A stretch of DNA of 64,000 nucleotides from Flavobacterium sp. GTDB lineage: Bacteria > Bacteroidota > Bacteroidia > Flavobacteriales > Flavobacteriaceae. The notes under the pieces were generated by a model. That model ran no database searches, was not told where the DNA came from, and worked only from the letters and a program-made list of their open reading frames with translations. Positions 31,315-40,758 of this stretch are shown one piece after another; position 1 is the first letter of the stretch; each line of letters opens with the position of its first letter. A program made the position numbers and the translations under genes. Where the stretch lies: NCBI GenBank assembly GCA_023259675.1, contig JALRGT010000008.1, positions 1 to 64,000 of the forward strand, given 5' to 3'.

Positions 31315-32409
31315 TTAAACGAGTTCCGGTTTCATGCCTAATTCTCTTAAGTGTTTGAAATGGGCAACGACAGCACTTCGCATGGTTTTGTATTCATAAT
31401 ACGGTAAGTTGCATTCTCTAGCAGTATCTTTGACAATTTGTGCAATTTTACCATAGTGAATGTGACTTATATTTGGAAAAATATGATGTTCGATTTGATG
31501 GTTCAATCCTCCGGTGTACCAGTTAACCAATGCGTTTTTTGGAGCAAAATTAGTTGTGGTAAACAATTGGTGAATCGCCCAAGTATTGTCCAGTTCTCCA
31601 AGTTCGTTTGGTGTTGGATTAGTGGTTTCTTCCACTACGTGTGCCAATTGGAATACAATACTCAAAATTAATCCTGCAGTATAATGCATTATAAAGAATC
31701 CTATCAATACTTTCCACCAAGTGATTCCGATAACAATTGGAAGAACAATCCAAATACTAACATAAATTATTTTGGTAAAAATAAGTGTAGTCCAAAGTGT
31801 TTTTGGGCTTTTTGGTTCGCCGTAAGATAATTTTCTTTTTAGGTAGTTTCTCATTTGCTTAAAATCGGTGGTAATCGCCCAATTGAAAGTCAATAAACCG
31901 TATAAAAATACGGAGTAATAATGTTGAAAGCGGTGAAAACTATACCATGGTGCGCTTTTGGTAAATCGGATAATTCTTCCGGCGTCTAAATCTTCGTCAT
32001 GACCTGGAATATTCGTATAGGTGTGGTGTAATACGTTGTGTTGTACTTGCCAGTTGTAAACATTTCCGGCTAAAACATAAATGGTTCCTCCCATAAGATT
32101 ATTGACCCATTTTTTGGTAGAATAAGAGCCGTGGTTTCCGTCATGCATCACATTCATACCCACGCCCGCCATACCAATTCCCATAACGATGGTTAACAGT
32201 AGATGTGCCCAAAACGGCATATCAAGCGTTAAGATTAAAAAGTAAGGAGCTAAAAAAACGGTGAATAGAATGATGGCTTTTACATGCAGTTTCCAATTTC
32301 CTGTTTTTGGGATATTGTTTTCCTTGAAGTAATTGTTTACCCGAGAGTTAAGGGTTCTGAAAAACTTTAAGTTGTCTTGCTTCGCAAATGTAGGAATGAT
32401 GTTGTTCAT
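31315..32409 (-). CDS. Membrane fatty acid desaturase (front-end/linoleoyl-CoA desaturase type)
   Basis: 364 residues from the ATG at 32409 (MNNIIPTFAKQDNLKFF). The frame is open another 54 codons upstream, but that part has no family features and contains the promoter. Three histidine boxes are intact: MHDGNHGS, QHNVLHHTYT, and HQIEHHIFP, the last of the QxxHH front-end type. Four hydrophobic helices are visible. There is no fused cytochrome b5. It inserts a double bond into acyl chains and may support membrane fluidity in the cold. A minus-strand TATCTTTG (32436-32429) with a TTG 22 nt upstream is its probable promoter. Confidence 0.9.
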   Translation of the reverse strand: MNNIIPTFAKQDNLKFFRTLNSRVNNYFKENNIPKTGNWKLHVKAIILFTVFLAPYFLILTLDMPFWAHLLLTIVMGIGMAGVGMNVMHDGNHGSYSTKKWVNNLMGGTIYVLAGNVYNWQVQHNVLHHTYTNIPGHDEDLDAGRIIRFTKSAPWYSFHRFQHYYSVFLYGLLTFNWAITTDFKQMRNYLKRKLSYGEPKSPKTLWTTLIFTKIIYVSIWIVLPIVIGITWWKVLIGFFIMHYTAGLILSIVFQLAHVVEETTNPTPNELGELDNTWAIHQLFTTTNFAPKNALVNWYTGGLNHQIEHHIFPNISHIHYGKIAQIVKDTARECNLPYYEYKTMRSAVVAHFKHLRELGMKPELV

Positions 32410-32428
32410 ATAATTTTGAAATAGTTTC

Positions 32429-32500
32429 CAAAGATAATTATTATAAATTTTCAATAAGCAAAATTGAGTTAATATTTCAAAGCTAAAAATAGTACTTTTG
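32429..32500. promoter_or_regulatory. Divergent promoters of the desaturase and rsmG genes
   Basis: Minus strand: TTG (32461-32459), 22-nt spacer, TATCTTTG (32436-32429), for the desaturase. Plus strand: TACTTTTG (32493-32500), for rsmG, with the nearest TTG 26 nt upstream, longer than ideal. The rsmG leader would be only about 10 nt. Confidence 0.55.
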
Positions 32501-32517
32501 TTAAAAAAAATAAAACG

Positions 32518-33147
32518 ATGCAAGATATTCTTACTTATTTCCCTGATTTGACTGATATTCAAAAAGAACAATTTGAAAAATTAGATCATTTGTATCATGA
32601 ATGGAATGAGAAAATTAATGTTATTTCCCGAAAAGACATTGATGCTTTATATACCAAACACGTTTTACATTCGTTGGGAATTGCCAAAGTTATGAAGTTT
32701 GAACCCGGAAGTTATGTGCTTGATGTAGGAACTGGTGGAGGATTTCCTGGGATTCCGTTGGCGATTCTTTTTCCTGAAACCCGATTTTATCTGATTGATG
32801 TGATTGCAAAAAAAATAAAAGTGGTTCAGGCTGTAGCCGAAGCATTAGAATTGAAAAATGTAAAAGCGGAACAAATTCGTGCCGAAAATGTAAAAGGAGA
32901 TTTTGATTTTATAGTGAGTCGTGCCGTGACCAATATGCCGGATTTTGTTTCTTGGGTAAAAACTAAAATTAAGAAACAACAGAAACACCAATTAAAAAAT
33001 GGGATTCTCTATCTAAAAGGAGGGGATTTAACCGAAGAGTTGAAAGATTTTCCAAAAGCGACAGAATATAATTTAGCGGACTTTTTTGAAGATGAATTCT
33101 TTGAAACAAAGAAGGTGGTGCATTTACCATTGAAATTTGTGGTATAA
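32518..33147 (+). CDS. rsmG: 16S rRNA (guanine-527-N7)-methyltransferase
   Basis: 209 residues, standard length. The S-adenosylmethionine site is YVLDVGTGGGFPGIPLAI, followed by FYLIDVIAKKIKVV and FDFIVSRAVTNMPDF; YHEWNEKINVISRKD is the family N-terminal signature, and YLKGGDLTEEL lies near the end. It modifies G527 of 16S rRNA; loss gives low-level streptomycin resistance in other bacteria. Divergent from the desaturase. Confidence 0.96.
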   Translation: MQDILTYFPDLTDIQKEQFEKLDHLYHEWNEKINVISRKDIDALYTKHVLHSLGIAKVMKFEPGSYVLDVGTGGGFPGIPLAILFPETRFYLIDVIAKKIKVVQAVAEALELKNVKAEQIRAENVKGDFDFIVSRAVTNMPDFVSWVKTKIKKQQKHQLKNGILYLKGGDLTEELKDFPKATEYNLADFFEDEFFETKKVVHLPLKFVV

Positions 33148-33264
33148 AATTTGTTAATTGTTTGGAGTTTAAAAACAGAGTTGCTTTTCAATAAAAGAAA
33201 AGGAAGCTTTCGGTTTTTACATTCGTAAACCTATCAATTTTTAACTTTAAAAGAATTAGAATTA

Positions 33265-33945
33265 ATGACAAAAAAAGTACAATCGTTTTGCTTGCTGCTG
33301 TTGGTGGTGTTGGTAACTGTAAATGTTAATGCCCAAAAAACAGACACTGGAAATTGGTTTTTATATTTTGGAAATCAAAAAATAAATAATCGTTGGAATT
33401 GGCATAATGAAGTCCAATATCGAAATTATAATTTTGCCGGAGATTTAGAGCAGCTGCTTATTCGTACAGGTTTGGGTTATAACCTGACGGAGAACAATAA
33501 TAATCTTTTGCTGGGGTACGGTTACATTCGTACAGAGCCTTACATAGCGGGTACAGATGATAAATTGAAAACCGATGAACATCGTATCTACCAACAATTT
33601 ATAACGAAGCAGCAATTTGGTAGGATTAATATCCAACATCGTTATAGGGTCGAGGAACGATTTCTTAAGGATGATTTTAAGATGCGTTTGCGTTATTTTC
33701 TTTCTTTGAATATTCCAATCAATAAAAAAGTTATGGAAAAGAATGCCATTTATGCTTCGATGTACAATGAAATTTTTCTTAATACAACAAAGCAAAATCA
33801 ATTTGACCGTGATCGTATTTATGGTGGGATTGGCTATTGTATCAATAAAAATTTTAAAGTTGAGGCAGGAATTATGTCTCAGATGTTGTCGGACAAAAGT
33901 AGGTCGCAATTTCAAATAATGGTTTTTAATAGCTTGCCTTTTTAG
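33265..33945 (+). CDS. DUF2490 outer-membrane barrel-like protein
   Basis: 226 residues. A signal peptide (MTKKVQSFCLLLLVVLVTVNVNA) is followed by alternating aromatic strands (WFLYFGNQKINNRWNWHNEV, LLLGYGYIRTEPYI, HRIYQQFI, RYRVEERFL, LRYFLSLNIPI, EIFLNTTK, RIYGGIGYCINK) and a terminal aromatic (VFNSLPF), as expected for a small beta-barrel. DUF2490 is common in Bacteroidota without known function. It stands alone before a bidirectional terminator. Confidence 0.8.
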   Translation: MTKKVQSFCLLLLVVLVTVNVNAQKTDTGNWFLYFGNQKINNRWNWHNEVQYRNYNFAGDLEQLLIRTGLGYNLTENNNNLLLGYGYIRTEPYIAGTDDKLKTDEHRIYQQFITKQQFGRINIQHRYRVEERFLKDDFKMRLRYFLSLNIPINKKVMEKNAIYASMYNEIFLNTTKQNQFDRDRIYGGIGYCINKNFKVEAGIMSQMLSDKSRSQFQIMVFNSLPF

Positions 33946-33970
33946 CTGAGTAAAATTAAATAAAAACAAA

Positions 33971-34004
33971 ACCCCACAAATTGTAAAACATTTGTGGGAT
34001 TTTG
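33971..34004. terminator. Bidirectional terminator between the DUF2490 gene and pruA
   Basis: CCCACAAAT (33973-33981) pairs with ATTTGTGGG (33990-33998), with AAAA on the left and TTTTG on the right, between two convergent stop codons. Confidence 0.87.
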
Positions 34005-34023
34005 TTTTTATTTAATGTCTTAC

Positions 34024-35652
34024 TTATTCTCCCAAAAAAGGATATCTGTAATCTTCAGGTGAAATAAAAGTTTCTTTGATTGTTCTTGGAGAAGCCCAAC
34101 GCAATAAGTTTAATGGAGAACCTGCTTTGTCATTGGTTCCCGAAGCTCTTGCGCCACCAAAGGGTTGTTGGCCCACAACAGCTCCTGTAGGTTTATCATT
34201 GATGTAAAAGTTACCGGCGGCATTTTGTAATTTTGCAGTAGCGACTTCAATTGCATAACGATCTTGGCTGAAAATAGCGCCTGTTAGAGCATATTCTGAA
34301 GTAGAATCCACTAACTCTAATGTTTCTTCCCATTTGTCATCTTTATAAACAAAAATGGTCATAACGGGTCCGAATAACTCGGTTTCCATTGTGCTGTATT
34401 TAGGATTTGTGGTTACGATTACTGTTGGTTCAACAAAATAACCAACTGTTTTGTCATAATTACCGCCAACAATTATTTCGGCATCGGAATCTTTTTTGGC
34501 TTGATCAATATATCGCGCCAATTTATCAAATGAACCTTCGTGAATAACAGCGGTAATAAAATTGCCAAAATCTTCTGGAGAACCCATTTTCATTGATTTT
34601 ACGTCAGTGATGATTTGTTCTTTTACAGCTGGCCATAAACTCTGTGGGATATAACCTCTTGATGCTGCGGAACATTTTTGTCCTTGAAATTCAAAGGCGC
34701 CTCTTACGATTCCTGTTGCGACTTGTTTCACGTTGGCACTTGGGTGGGCAACTACAAAATCTTTTCCGCCTGTTTCACCTACAATTCTAGGATAGGTTTT
34801 ATAATGATGAATGTTGGTTCCAATTTTTGCCCAAATGTCTTTAAACACATGAGTAGATCCCGTGAAATGCAATCCAGCAAAATCCCTACTTGCCAAAACG
34901 GTATCGGTTACCATTAACGCATCGCCAAAGACAACATTGATTACTCCATCAGGAAGACCGGCTTCTTTGAAAATATCTATAATGATTTTTGCAGAGAAAA
35001 CTTGACTGTCACTTGGTTTCCAAATCACAACATTACCCATCATGGCTGCACTTGCCGGAAGATTCCCTGCGATTGCGGTGAAATTAAATGGAGTGATGGC
35101 ATAAATAAAACCTTCAAGAGGTCTGTATTCTAGGCGGTTCCAAATAGAAGAATCTGAAGTAGGTTGGTCACTGTATATTTGCGTCATGAATTCTACATTG
35201 AAACGTAAAAAGTCAATGAACTCACAAGCGGCATCAATTTCGGCTTGATGAATGTTTTTTGATTGCCCGATCATCGTTGCGGCATTTATTCTTGCTCTGT
35301 AAGGTCCTGCAATCAATTCGGCGGCTTTAAGGAAAATGGCAGCACGTTGTTCCCATGCCATATTTGCCCATGCGGTTCTTGATTCTAAAGCATTTGCTAT
35401 GGCTTTTTCTATATGAGATTTATCTGCCAGATGATAGGTTCCTACAATATGTTTATGGTCATGTGGCGCAGATATCGTACGGGTATTTCCTGTTCTGATT
35501 TCTTCGCTGCCTATGTATAATGGCACGTCTATTTTTGAATTCCACATGGATTTATAGGCCGCTAGAACAGCTGCTTTTTCCGGTGAATTTGGCGCATATC
35601 CTTTTACTGGTTCATTTATGGCTTTGGGTACATTGAAAAATCCTTTTGGCAT
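34024..35652 (-). CDS. pruA: 1-pyrroline-5-carboxylate dehydrogenase
   Basis: 542 residues, ALDH superfamily, matching the group 2 (eukaryotic-like) P5C dehydrogenases. It oxidises P5C/glutamate semialdehyde to glutamate with NAD in proline catabolism. NAD-binding and catalytic parts: ITPFNFTAIAGNLPA, VVIWKPSD, HFTGSTHVF, IVGETGGKDF with the general base Glu, and EFQGQKCSAASR with the nucleophile Cys. ELFGPVMTIFVY and GQQPFGGARASGTND close the domain. Only this step is here; no proline dehydrogenase domain is fused. Confidence 0.95.
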   Translation of the reverse strand: MPKGFFNVPKAINEPVKGYAPNSPEKAAVLAAYKSMWNSKIDVPLYIGSEEIRTGNTRTISAPHDHKHIVGTYHLADKSHIEKAIANALESRTAWANMAWEQRAAIFLKAAELIAGPYRARINAATMIGQSKNIHQAEIDAACEFIDFLRFNVEFMTQIYSDQPTSDSSIWNRLEYRPLEGFIYAITPFNFTAIAGNLPASAAMMGNVVIWKPSDSQVFSAKIIIDIFKEAGLPDGVINVVFGDALMVTDTVLASRDFAGLHFTGSTHVFKDIWAKIGTNIHHYKTYPRIVGETGGKDFVVAHPSANVKQVATGIVRGAFEFQGQKCSAASRGYIPQSLWPAVKEQIITDVKSMKMGSPEDFGNFITAVIHEGSFDKLARYIDQAKKDSDAEIIVGGNYDKTVGYFVEPTVIVTTNPKYSTMETELFGPVMTIFVYKDDKWEETLELVDSTSEYALTGAIFSQDRYAIEVATAKLQNAAGNFYINDKPTGAVVGQQPFGGARASGTNDKAGSPLNLLRWASPRTIKETFISPEDYRYPFLGE

Positions 35653-35857
35653 ATTTTTATATTTAAATGATTGGTAAATCCTCTGAAAGAGGTTATGAGG
35701 TATTACACAAAAGTACGAATGAATCTTTGATAAAAGTAGTTATAGTCTATAACAATCAGAATCGAGAACAAAATATCACTTAATTAGTAAGGTTTTGCAG
35801 TTGAAACAATATTTGAATTTAGTTTTTTAATCGAATGTTAAAACGTGGAAGTTCTGA

Positions 35858-36244
35858 TTAATTCAAAGCAAAAGGAGCACAAAGTCTAAAAGTGGGAACA
35901 ATCACTTTGAAATTTTTTGTGGAAGTGAAATTAATCATATTGAAATAGCCTTTCATAGAGCCATAAGGCGAAGATAATAGGCATCCAGAACTGTAGGTGT
36001 GATGTTCTCCTGGTTTTAATACCGGTTTTTTTCCAATGATACCTTCTCCATCTACAACTTCGAGATCATTTAAAGAATCTAAAATTTCCCAATGGCGAGA
36101 AGTAAGCTGTACAGAATCCTTACTGTGGTTTTCGATCGTGATTTGATAACTGAAGGCAAAATGTATCTTGTAGTTCTTGAAGTAAGTACCTTCAAAACTA
36201 GTTAATACTGAAATTTTTATGCCTCTTGTTATCTGAGAAACCAT
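35858..36244 (-). CDS. apaG: ApaG (DUF525) protein
   Basis: 128 residues, one FN3-like domain. The family motif region is SYQITIENHSKDSVQLTSRH followed by WEILDSLNDLEVVDGEGIIG, KPVLKPGEHHTYSSGC and GSMKGYFNM. ApaG was named from Salmonella CorD and Co2+/Mg2+ efflux; its biochemical activity is not settled. It lies 79 nt downstream of the T9SS plug gene on the same strand. Confidence 0.93.
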   Translation of the reverse strand: MVSQITRGIKISVLTSFEGTYFKNYKIHFAFSYQITIENHSKDSVQLTSRHWEILDSLNDLEVVDGEGIIGKKPVLKPGEHHTYSSGCLLSSPYGSMKGYFNMINFTSTKNFKVIVPTFRLCAPFALN

Positions 36245-36323
36245 GTTAAAGTTGTAATTAAGTAACTGATTGATGCAAATTTACAAAATTTTGATTTTGT
36301 ATTACTATTTTTAGGAATGTTTT

Positions 36324-37580
36324 TTAATTGATGATATTTAATGAGTTAGCATCCCCTTTTCCGATGACTTTATCATACCGATCTAAGTTTTCTCTGTAAT
36401 AAACCAAAACGGTATAATCATTTTCGGTTTGATAAAAATTTCCGTCTATGGCATTTTCAGCATCAATCGCTCCTTTTTTGTCTGCTATGGTATATTGATA
36501 ATTGGTAAAGCCTTGTTTGATTAATATTGCTTTTTCAAACACGCCATTTTTTTCATTATAGTCCATTTTGTATTCTGGAATTAAACTATAATTATTAAAC
36601 ATACCGGTGATATAAATATCTTTATTAAGCCTAAAACTAGGAGCCGAAAGACTAAAATAGACCCAGGAATAATCAGATTCTGTTTCATCGTTCGAGGCAT
36701 TGATGTTATTGATCATAAAATTCCCGTTAATATCTTCCGTTATAGAGTAAGGATAGTTTTTACGAGCATTATGTGGATAAAGATAAGTGCCGTAAATCTC
36801 TGTACTCGTATCGGTTCGAGCTACATAATTGCTGGCTGACCGAATGTCTTTGTTTTCGAAATATAAGAATTCATTACCTGCCCAAAATTGGGTTTCTTTA
36901 TCGTATTTGTAAATTAAATCATTGCCGATAGTGTATTGCGGTTTTACATTATTTATGGCTTCGTTGAATTTGCCATTTTGGAGTAATGTTACTTTTACGT
37001 TTTTTAACGCATTCTGAAAAGCAATCGTGTTTGATTTAATGCTAAATTCTAAATTATGTTTTTGCTCAATGGTGCTGACCGTTCTCGATCTTTTTATTTG
37101 AATGGGCACCGTCACTAAGTCTTCATAAAGGATAAATTTTCTTGAAAAAACAACTTCTTTGGTATCGTTTAAAATTTTCAATATATAATTTCCGCTAATT
37201 TTTAACTGTTGTGTAAATTGATTTGGTACAGATAAAGTATAGTGAGAATAGATTTGCAACGTATTAAAAGAGTTGGTGTAATTGGAAATTCTCTGATTGT
37301 CAAATCCTTGTAAGTATTCGTTTTTAGGGATTTCAGTTGGATTCCAATTATAGTCACAATGCGTAATTTCATAATAATAATCAGCTTCGTTACCATATAG
37401 GTCATCAAATTGTAATTGGAATCCACTTCCTAAAGGAAAAATAGGAACTGCATTTTGATTGTTTTGAATAAAGGTAACCGTCTTGATGTTAAATGGTGGT
37501 GCCACTTCATTTTCGATTTGAGCGAAAGTTGAAGTTGTAATAAGGAGTAAAAATAATTTGCGAAATAAGTCTGTCAACAT
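36324..37580 (-). CDS. DUF5103 protein, type IX secretion system plug homologue
   Basis: 418 residues with an N-terminal signal (MLTDLFRKLFLLLITTSTFA). DUF5103 signatures: LQFDDLYGNEADYYYEITHC, then DYNWNPTEIPKNEYLQGFDN with NYTNSFNTLQIYSHY, the VFSRKFILYED strand, and a C-terminal segment SLIPEYKMDYN, GFTNYQYTIAD and YRENLDRYDKVIG. In F. johnsoniae a DUF5103 protein plugs the periplasmic end of the SprA pore of the T9SS when PorV is absent. This fits the T9SS substrate encoded at 2177-6013. The specific function is taken from the family. Confidence 0.85.
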   Translation of the reverse strand: MLTDLFRKLFLLLITTSTFAQIENEVAPPFNIKTVTFIQNNQNAVPIFPLGSGFQLQFDDLYGNEADYYYEITHCDYNWNPTEIPKNEYLQGFDNQRISNYTNSFNTLQIYSHYTLSVPNQFTQQLKISGNYILKILNDTKEVVFSRKFILYEDLVTVPIQIKRSRTVSTIEQKHNLEFSIKSNTIAFQNALKNVKVTLLQNGKFNEAINNVKPQYTIGNDLIYKYDKETQFWAGNEFLYFENKDIRSASNYVARTDTSTEIYGTYLYPHNARKNYPYSITEDINGNFMINNINASNDETESDYSWVYFSLSAPSFRLNKDIYITGMFNNYSLIPEYKMDYNEKNGVFEKAILIKQGFTNYQYTIADKKGAIDAENAIDGNFYQTENDYTVLVYYRENLDRYDKVIGKGDANSLNIIN

Positions 37581-37655
37581 AAAAATTTATTTGCTAAAAT
37601 GTAAATATAACGAAATAAGCTTTTAGGTTCACTGTTTAATTTGGATGCCGAAAAG

Positions 37656-38489
37656 TTATTTAAAACAAACGGGGATGATTTCTCCTTTGGCTAAACAATA
37701 TTTATCGACTAACTCTGGATTAATTTCATTAGTGTAATCCTCTTCGATTACTTTAAAACCGATACTTCTTAGTTTGTCGAAATAGTCCCGGCCATATATA
37801 CGGACATGGTCGTATTGTCCAAAAATTTTAGCGCGTTCTTTTTGGTCTGTTATCGAATCATCTGCAAAAGTAGTAGCTCTTGACAAATCCTGTGGGATTT
37901 GCAAAATAGCCATTCCACCAGGTTTTAATACCCTATATAATTCTTGCATGGCTTTGGTGTCATCAGGAATGTGTTCTAAGACGTGATTGCAAAGGATGAT
38001 GTCGTATTGGTTGTCCTCGAAAGGCAGATTACAGATGTCTGCTTTTACATCTGCCAAAGGGGAAAATAAATCGGTTGTGGTGTAATCAAGGTTTTTTTGA
38101 TTGCGGAACAATTTGTAAAAAGCTTGCTCTGGAGCAAAATGTAAAACTTTTAATGCCGAATTTGTTTCAGCATCGCGTAATTTAATTCGGTTAGTTTTTG
38201 AGACTGGAAAATCTGAATCTGTTCCAGATTGAAAAAAATCGGTTTTTTCATTTAAATATAACCAAAGTAATCGGTGTCTTTCCAAGGAAAAGGTACTTGG
38301 CGAAAGTACATTATTACGTTGTTTGCCATAACCATAGGGCAAAAATGTTCGAAAGCTTTTACCGTCAATTGGGTCCGTAAAGGTGTTTCCTTTCAAAGCT
38401 AAAGCCAAAACAGGTCTAGCTACATAACTCAACCGAATGAGTAATGGGCGAGGAATGGTGTTAAGAACGAGTTTAAAAAGTTTTTTCAT
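37656..38489 (-). CDS. Class I SAM-dependent methyltransferase
   Basis: 277 residues, Methyltransf_11 type. An N-terminal cap is followed by LKVLHFAPEQAFYKL, TTDLFSPLADVKADICNLPF and FDIILCNHVLEHIPDD-like IILCNHVLEHI, then RVLKPGGMAILQIPQD. The usual GxGxG loop is replaced by HFAPEQ, as in several methyltransferases acting on glycans or small molecules. The start codon overlaps the map stop by one base (TAATG), so it is translationally coupled to map. Substrate unknown. Confidence 0.87.
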   Translation of the reverse strand: MKKLFKLVLNTIPRPLLIRLSYVARPVLALALKGNTFTDPIDGKSFRTFLPYGYGKQRNNVLSPSTFSLERHRLLWLYLNEKTDFFQSGTDSDFPVSKTNRIKLRDAETNSALKVLHFAPEQAFYKLFRNQKNLDYTTTDLFSPLADVKADICNLPFEDNQYDIILCNHVLEHIPDDTKAMQELYRVLKPGGMAILQIPQDLSRATTFADDSITDQKERAKIFGQYDHVRIYGRDYFDKLRSIGFKVIEEDYTNEINPELVDKYCLAKGEIIPVCFK

Positions 38490-39307
38490 TATAATACTAA
38501 TGGCACTTTTCTAAATTCATCTTCTTCATTACTTACGATTCCTAAAGCTTGATAGATATAGGCAAATGTGGAAAGGATTTCTGGTTTTCCGTCAATAAGG
38601 GCTACGTCATGTTCAAAATGGGCGCTAGGTTTGCCATCTGCGGTTAAAATAGTCCAACCGTCTTTTAATTGTTTGATGTTTCTCGTGCCCATATTAATCA
38701 TGGGTTCGATAGCAACTACCATTCCTTCAACAAAAAGTTTTCCGCGACCTTTTTTGCCATAATTAGGCATTTCTGGATCTTCATGCATTTTTTGTCCAAG
38801 ACCATGACCAACTAATTCACGGACCACACCATAACCGTGTGCTTCCGTATATTTTTGGATAGCATTTCCGACGTCTTCAACCCGATTTCCGGCTTTGAAT
38901 TCGCGAATTCCTACGTATAAAGACTCTTTGGTTACTTGTAATAATTTTTTGGTCTCTGGAGCTACTTCACCTATTTCAAAAGAATAAGCATGATCGCCAT
39001 GAAAACCATTCTTATAAGCGCCACAATCTACCGATATGACATCGCCGCTTTGTAGTGGGATGTTATTCGGAATTCCGTGAACCACTTGTGCGTTTGGACT
39101 CATGCAAAGTGAATTTGGGAAACCATATAATCCCAAGAAACTTGGTACGGCACCATGATCACGTATAAATTCTTCGGCTAATTTATCTAAATGTAAAGTA
39201 GTTACACCTTCTTTTATTTCGGAGGCAATCATTCCTAATGTTTTCGAAACAATTAAGGCACTTTCGCGCATTAATTCTATTTCTTCACGGGATTTAACTA
39301 TAATCAT
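38489..39307 (-). CDS. map: Type I methionine aminopeptidase
   Basis: 272 residues from the ATG at 39307 (MIIVKSREEIELMRES); an in-frame extension of 10 codons is unlikely. Metal ligands Asp94 (ISVDCGAY), Asp105 (GFHGDHAYSF), His168 (LVGHGLGQ), Glu201 (AIEPMIN) and Glu232 (HFEHDVAL) are all present, and His77 is the proton relay. It removes N-terminal Met from new proteins in the cytoplasm. There is no N-terminal SH3-like extension. Confidence 0.96.
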   Translation of the reverse strand: MIIVKSREEIELMRESALIVSKTLGMIASEIKEGVTTLHLDKLAEEFIRDHGAVPSFLGLYGFPNSLCMSPNAQVVHGIPNNIPLQSGDVISVDCGAYKNGFHGDHAYSFEIGEVAPETKKLLQVTKESLYVGIREFKAGNRVEDVGNAIQKYTEAHGYGVVRELVGHGLGQKMHEDPEMPNYGKKGRGKLFVEGMVVAIEPMINMGTRNIKQLKDGWTILTADGKPSAHFEHDVALIDGKPEILSTFAYIYQALGIVSNEEDEFRKVPLVL

Positions 39308-39348
39308 ATTTCGTATTTTCAATTTGCAAAAATACAATATTAATTGAT

Positions 39349-40758
39349 TTATTCAGGATTTGCCATTATTTTATATAGTTCGGAATTGGAAATATAAAAC
39401 TCGTTATTCAATGCTATTTCATTTAATTGAGTACTTATCAAACTACTTTCTCTGCTATTAATTATAAATAGTGAGCTTTCACCTAGAGAAAACAGTCGCT
39501 CTTCTGAATTTAACATTACTTGGTGGTTTTTAACTAATTCTTGGACAAATTTACGTTGTTTGAACAAAGAGTTTATGACCTCTTTTTGTGCATTTATTTT
39601 GTTTTCAAGTTGGAGCCTTTCTAAATTTAAGGAGTTGGATGTTTCTTGTAGTTTTAATTTGGTTATTTTTAAACTTCCTCTTTCCTTTCTCAGGAATAGA
39701 GGATATGAAAAATCGACACCTATTTTATAATTCTCAAATTTATAATTTTCAATGTATTGTGGTTCTGATAAATAAGAGTACGCAATGTTGATTTTTGGCA
39801 AAAGACTGTTTGCTTTCAATTTTCGCTCCACATTCAGGATGTTAATTTTATTTTCCAAAGCATTTATTTTAGGATGGTCGTCGATAGAAAATTCCGCATG
39901 TGTAAGGCTATTGGTTTTCAAGGTTTCTTGAATACTTGTCTCAAGTTCTTTTTCAGGATAAAGTACATCAGTGATCTCCATAGGAATTTCATTTTCAAGC
40001 CATAAAAAATTTGAAAGTTCCAGTTTTGCTTTTGTTAATTTTAATGTTGAATTTTCTAAACTTAATTTTCTATTAGTCAAATTAATTCCGGCTTCAATGC
40101 TGTCGATTGCTCTTTTGTCCCCTTGTTTAATAAGGGAAGCCACTCCTTTGTATCGTGTCTCGGCGTTTATTTTATATTGTGCATAGAGCCGTGTTTCTTC
40201 GTAATTTCGTTTCCAATTAAAGTAAGCAATAGAGGCGTTATAAAGTATTTCTACAGCCTGCAGTTTCCTTTCTGCTTGACTTAGTTTTAATTGTATTTTT
40301 GCTTTACGCAAATCGGCCATTCGTTGATTGATAAGTAGCCCTTGTCCAAGTGGAATTGAAATTCCAAAGGATGCAAGTCCTTGATTTGGAATATTATTTT
40401 CTGGGTTTAGGTATAGGCCTTCGTTCTGGTCAAAACCGGCTTTGACTTCTACTCCATACCAAGTTGGAATTTTAAAACTACTATTAAAAATAGAATAATA
40501 ATTTTTGTCTTTATATTGTTTTTGGTCAAAACTAGCTTCAATTTTAGGGTCAAAAGCCCCTCTGACAGCCATTAAATTAGCTTGAGACTTATTGATTTCT
40601 AAATTGGCATTTTTTACTAAAGGATGAAATTTTTTGACATAACCTAAGTACTCTTCAAATGTGAATTCAAAGCTTTTTTGAGTCTCCAAATCTGAATCCT
40701 TGTTTTGGGCAATAAGCCCGGGACTTAGCATTATTAAAAAAAAGAATATTTGTTTCAT
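39349..40758 (-). CDS. TolC-family outer membrane efflux protein
   Basis: 469 residues with a signal peptide (MKQIFFFLIMLSPGLIAQ). Two similar halves carry long heptad-rich helices (for example NANLEINKSQANLMAVRG and the LKLSQAERKLQAVEILYN stretch) alternating with short beta strands (YYSIFNSSFKIPTWYGVEV), the TolC fold. It shares a TAATG overlap with the HlyD gene and is the last gene of the TetR-ABC-HlyD-TolC operon, so the three structural genes form a trans-envelope exporter. Confidence 0.9.
   Translation of the reverse strand: MKQIFFFLIMLSPGLIAQNKDSDLETQKSFEFTFEEYLGYVKKFHPLVKNANLEINKSQANLMAVRGAFDPKIEASFDQKQYKDKNYYSIFNSSFKIPTWYGVEVKAGFDQNEGLYLNPENNIPNQGLASFGISIPLGQGLLINQRMADLRKAKIQLKLSQAERKLQAVEILYNASIAYFNWKRNYEETRLYAQYKINAETRYKGVASLIKQGDKRAIDSIEAGINLTNRKLSLENSTLKLTKAKLELSNFLWLENEIPMEITDVLYPEKELETSIQETLKTNSLTHAEFSIDDHPKINALENKINILNVERKLKANSLLPKINIAYSYLSEPQYIENYKFENYKIGVDFSYPLFLRKERGSLKITKLKLQETSNSLNLERLQLENKINAQKEVINSLFKQRKFVQELVKNHQVMLNSEERLFSLGESSLFIINSRESSLISTQLNEIALNNEFYISNSELYKIMANPE

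Noticed and set aside
33445..33969. 174-codon antisense ORF over the DUF2490 gene
   Set aside because: No similarity or start context; the plus-strand gene has a signal peptide and barrel pattern.
35780..35800. CACTTAATTAGTAAGG as a third copy of the yceI/pirin operator
   Set aside because: The half-sites are at the wrong spacing and no -7 box follows at the fixed distance.
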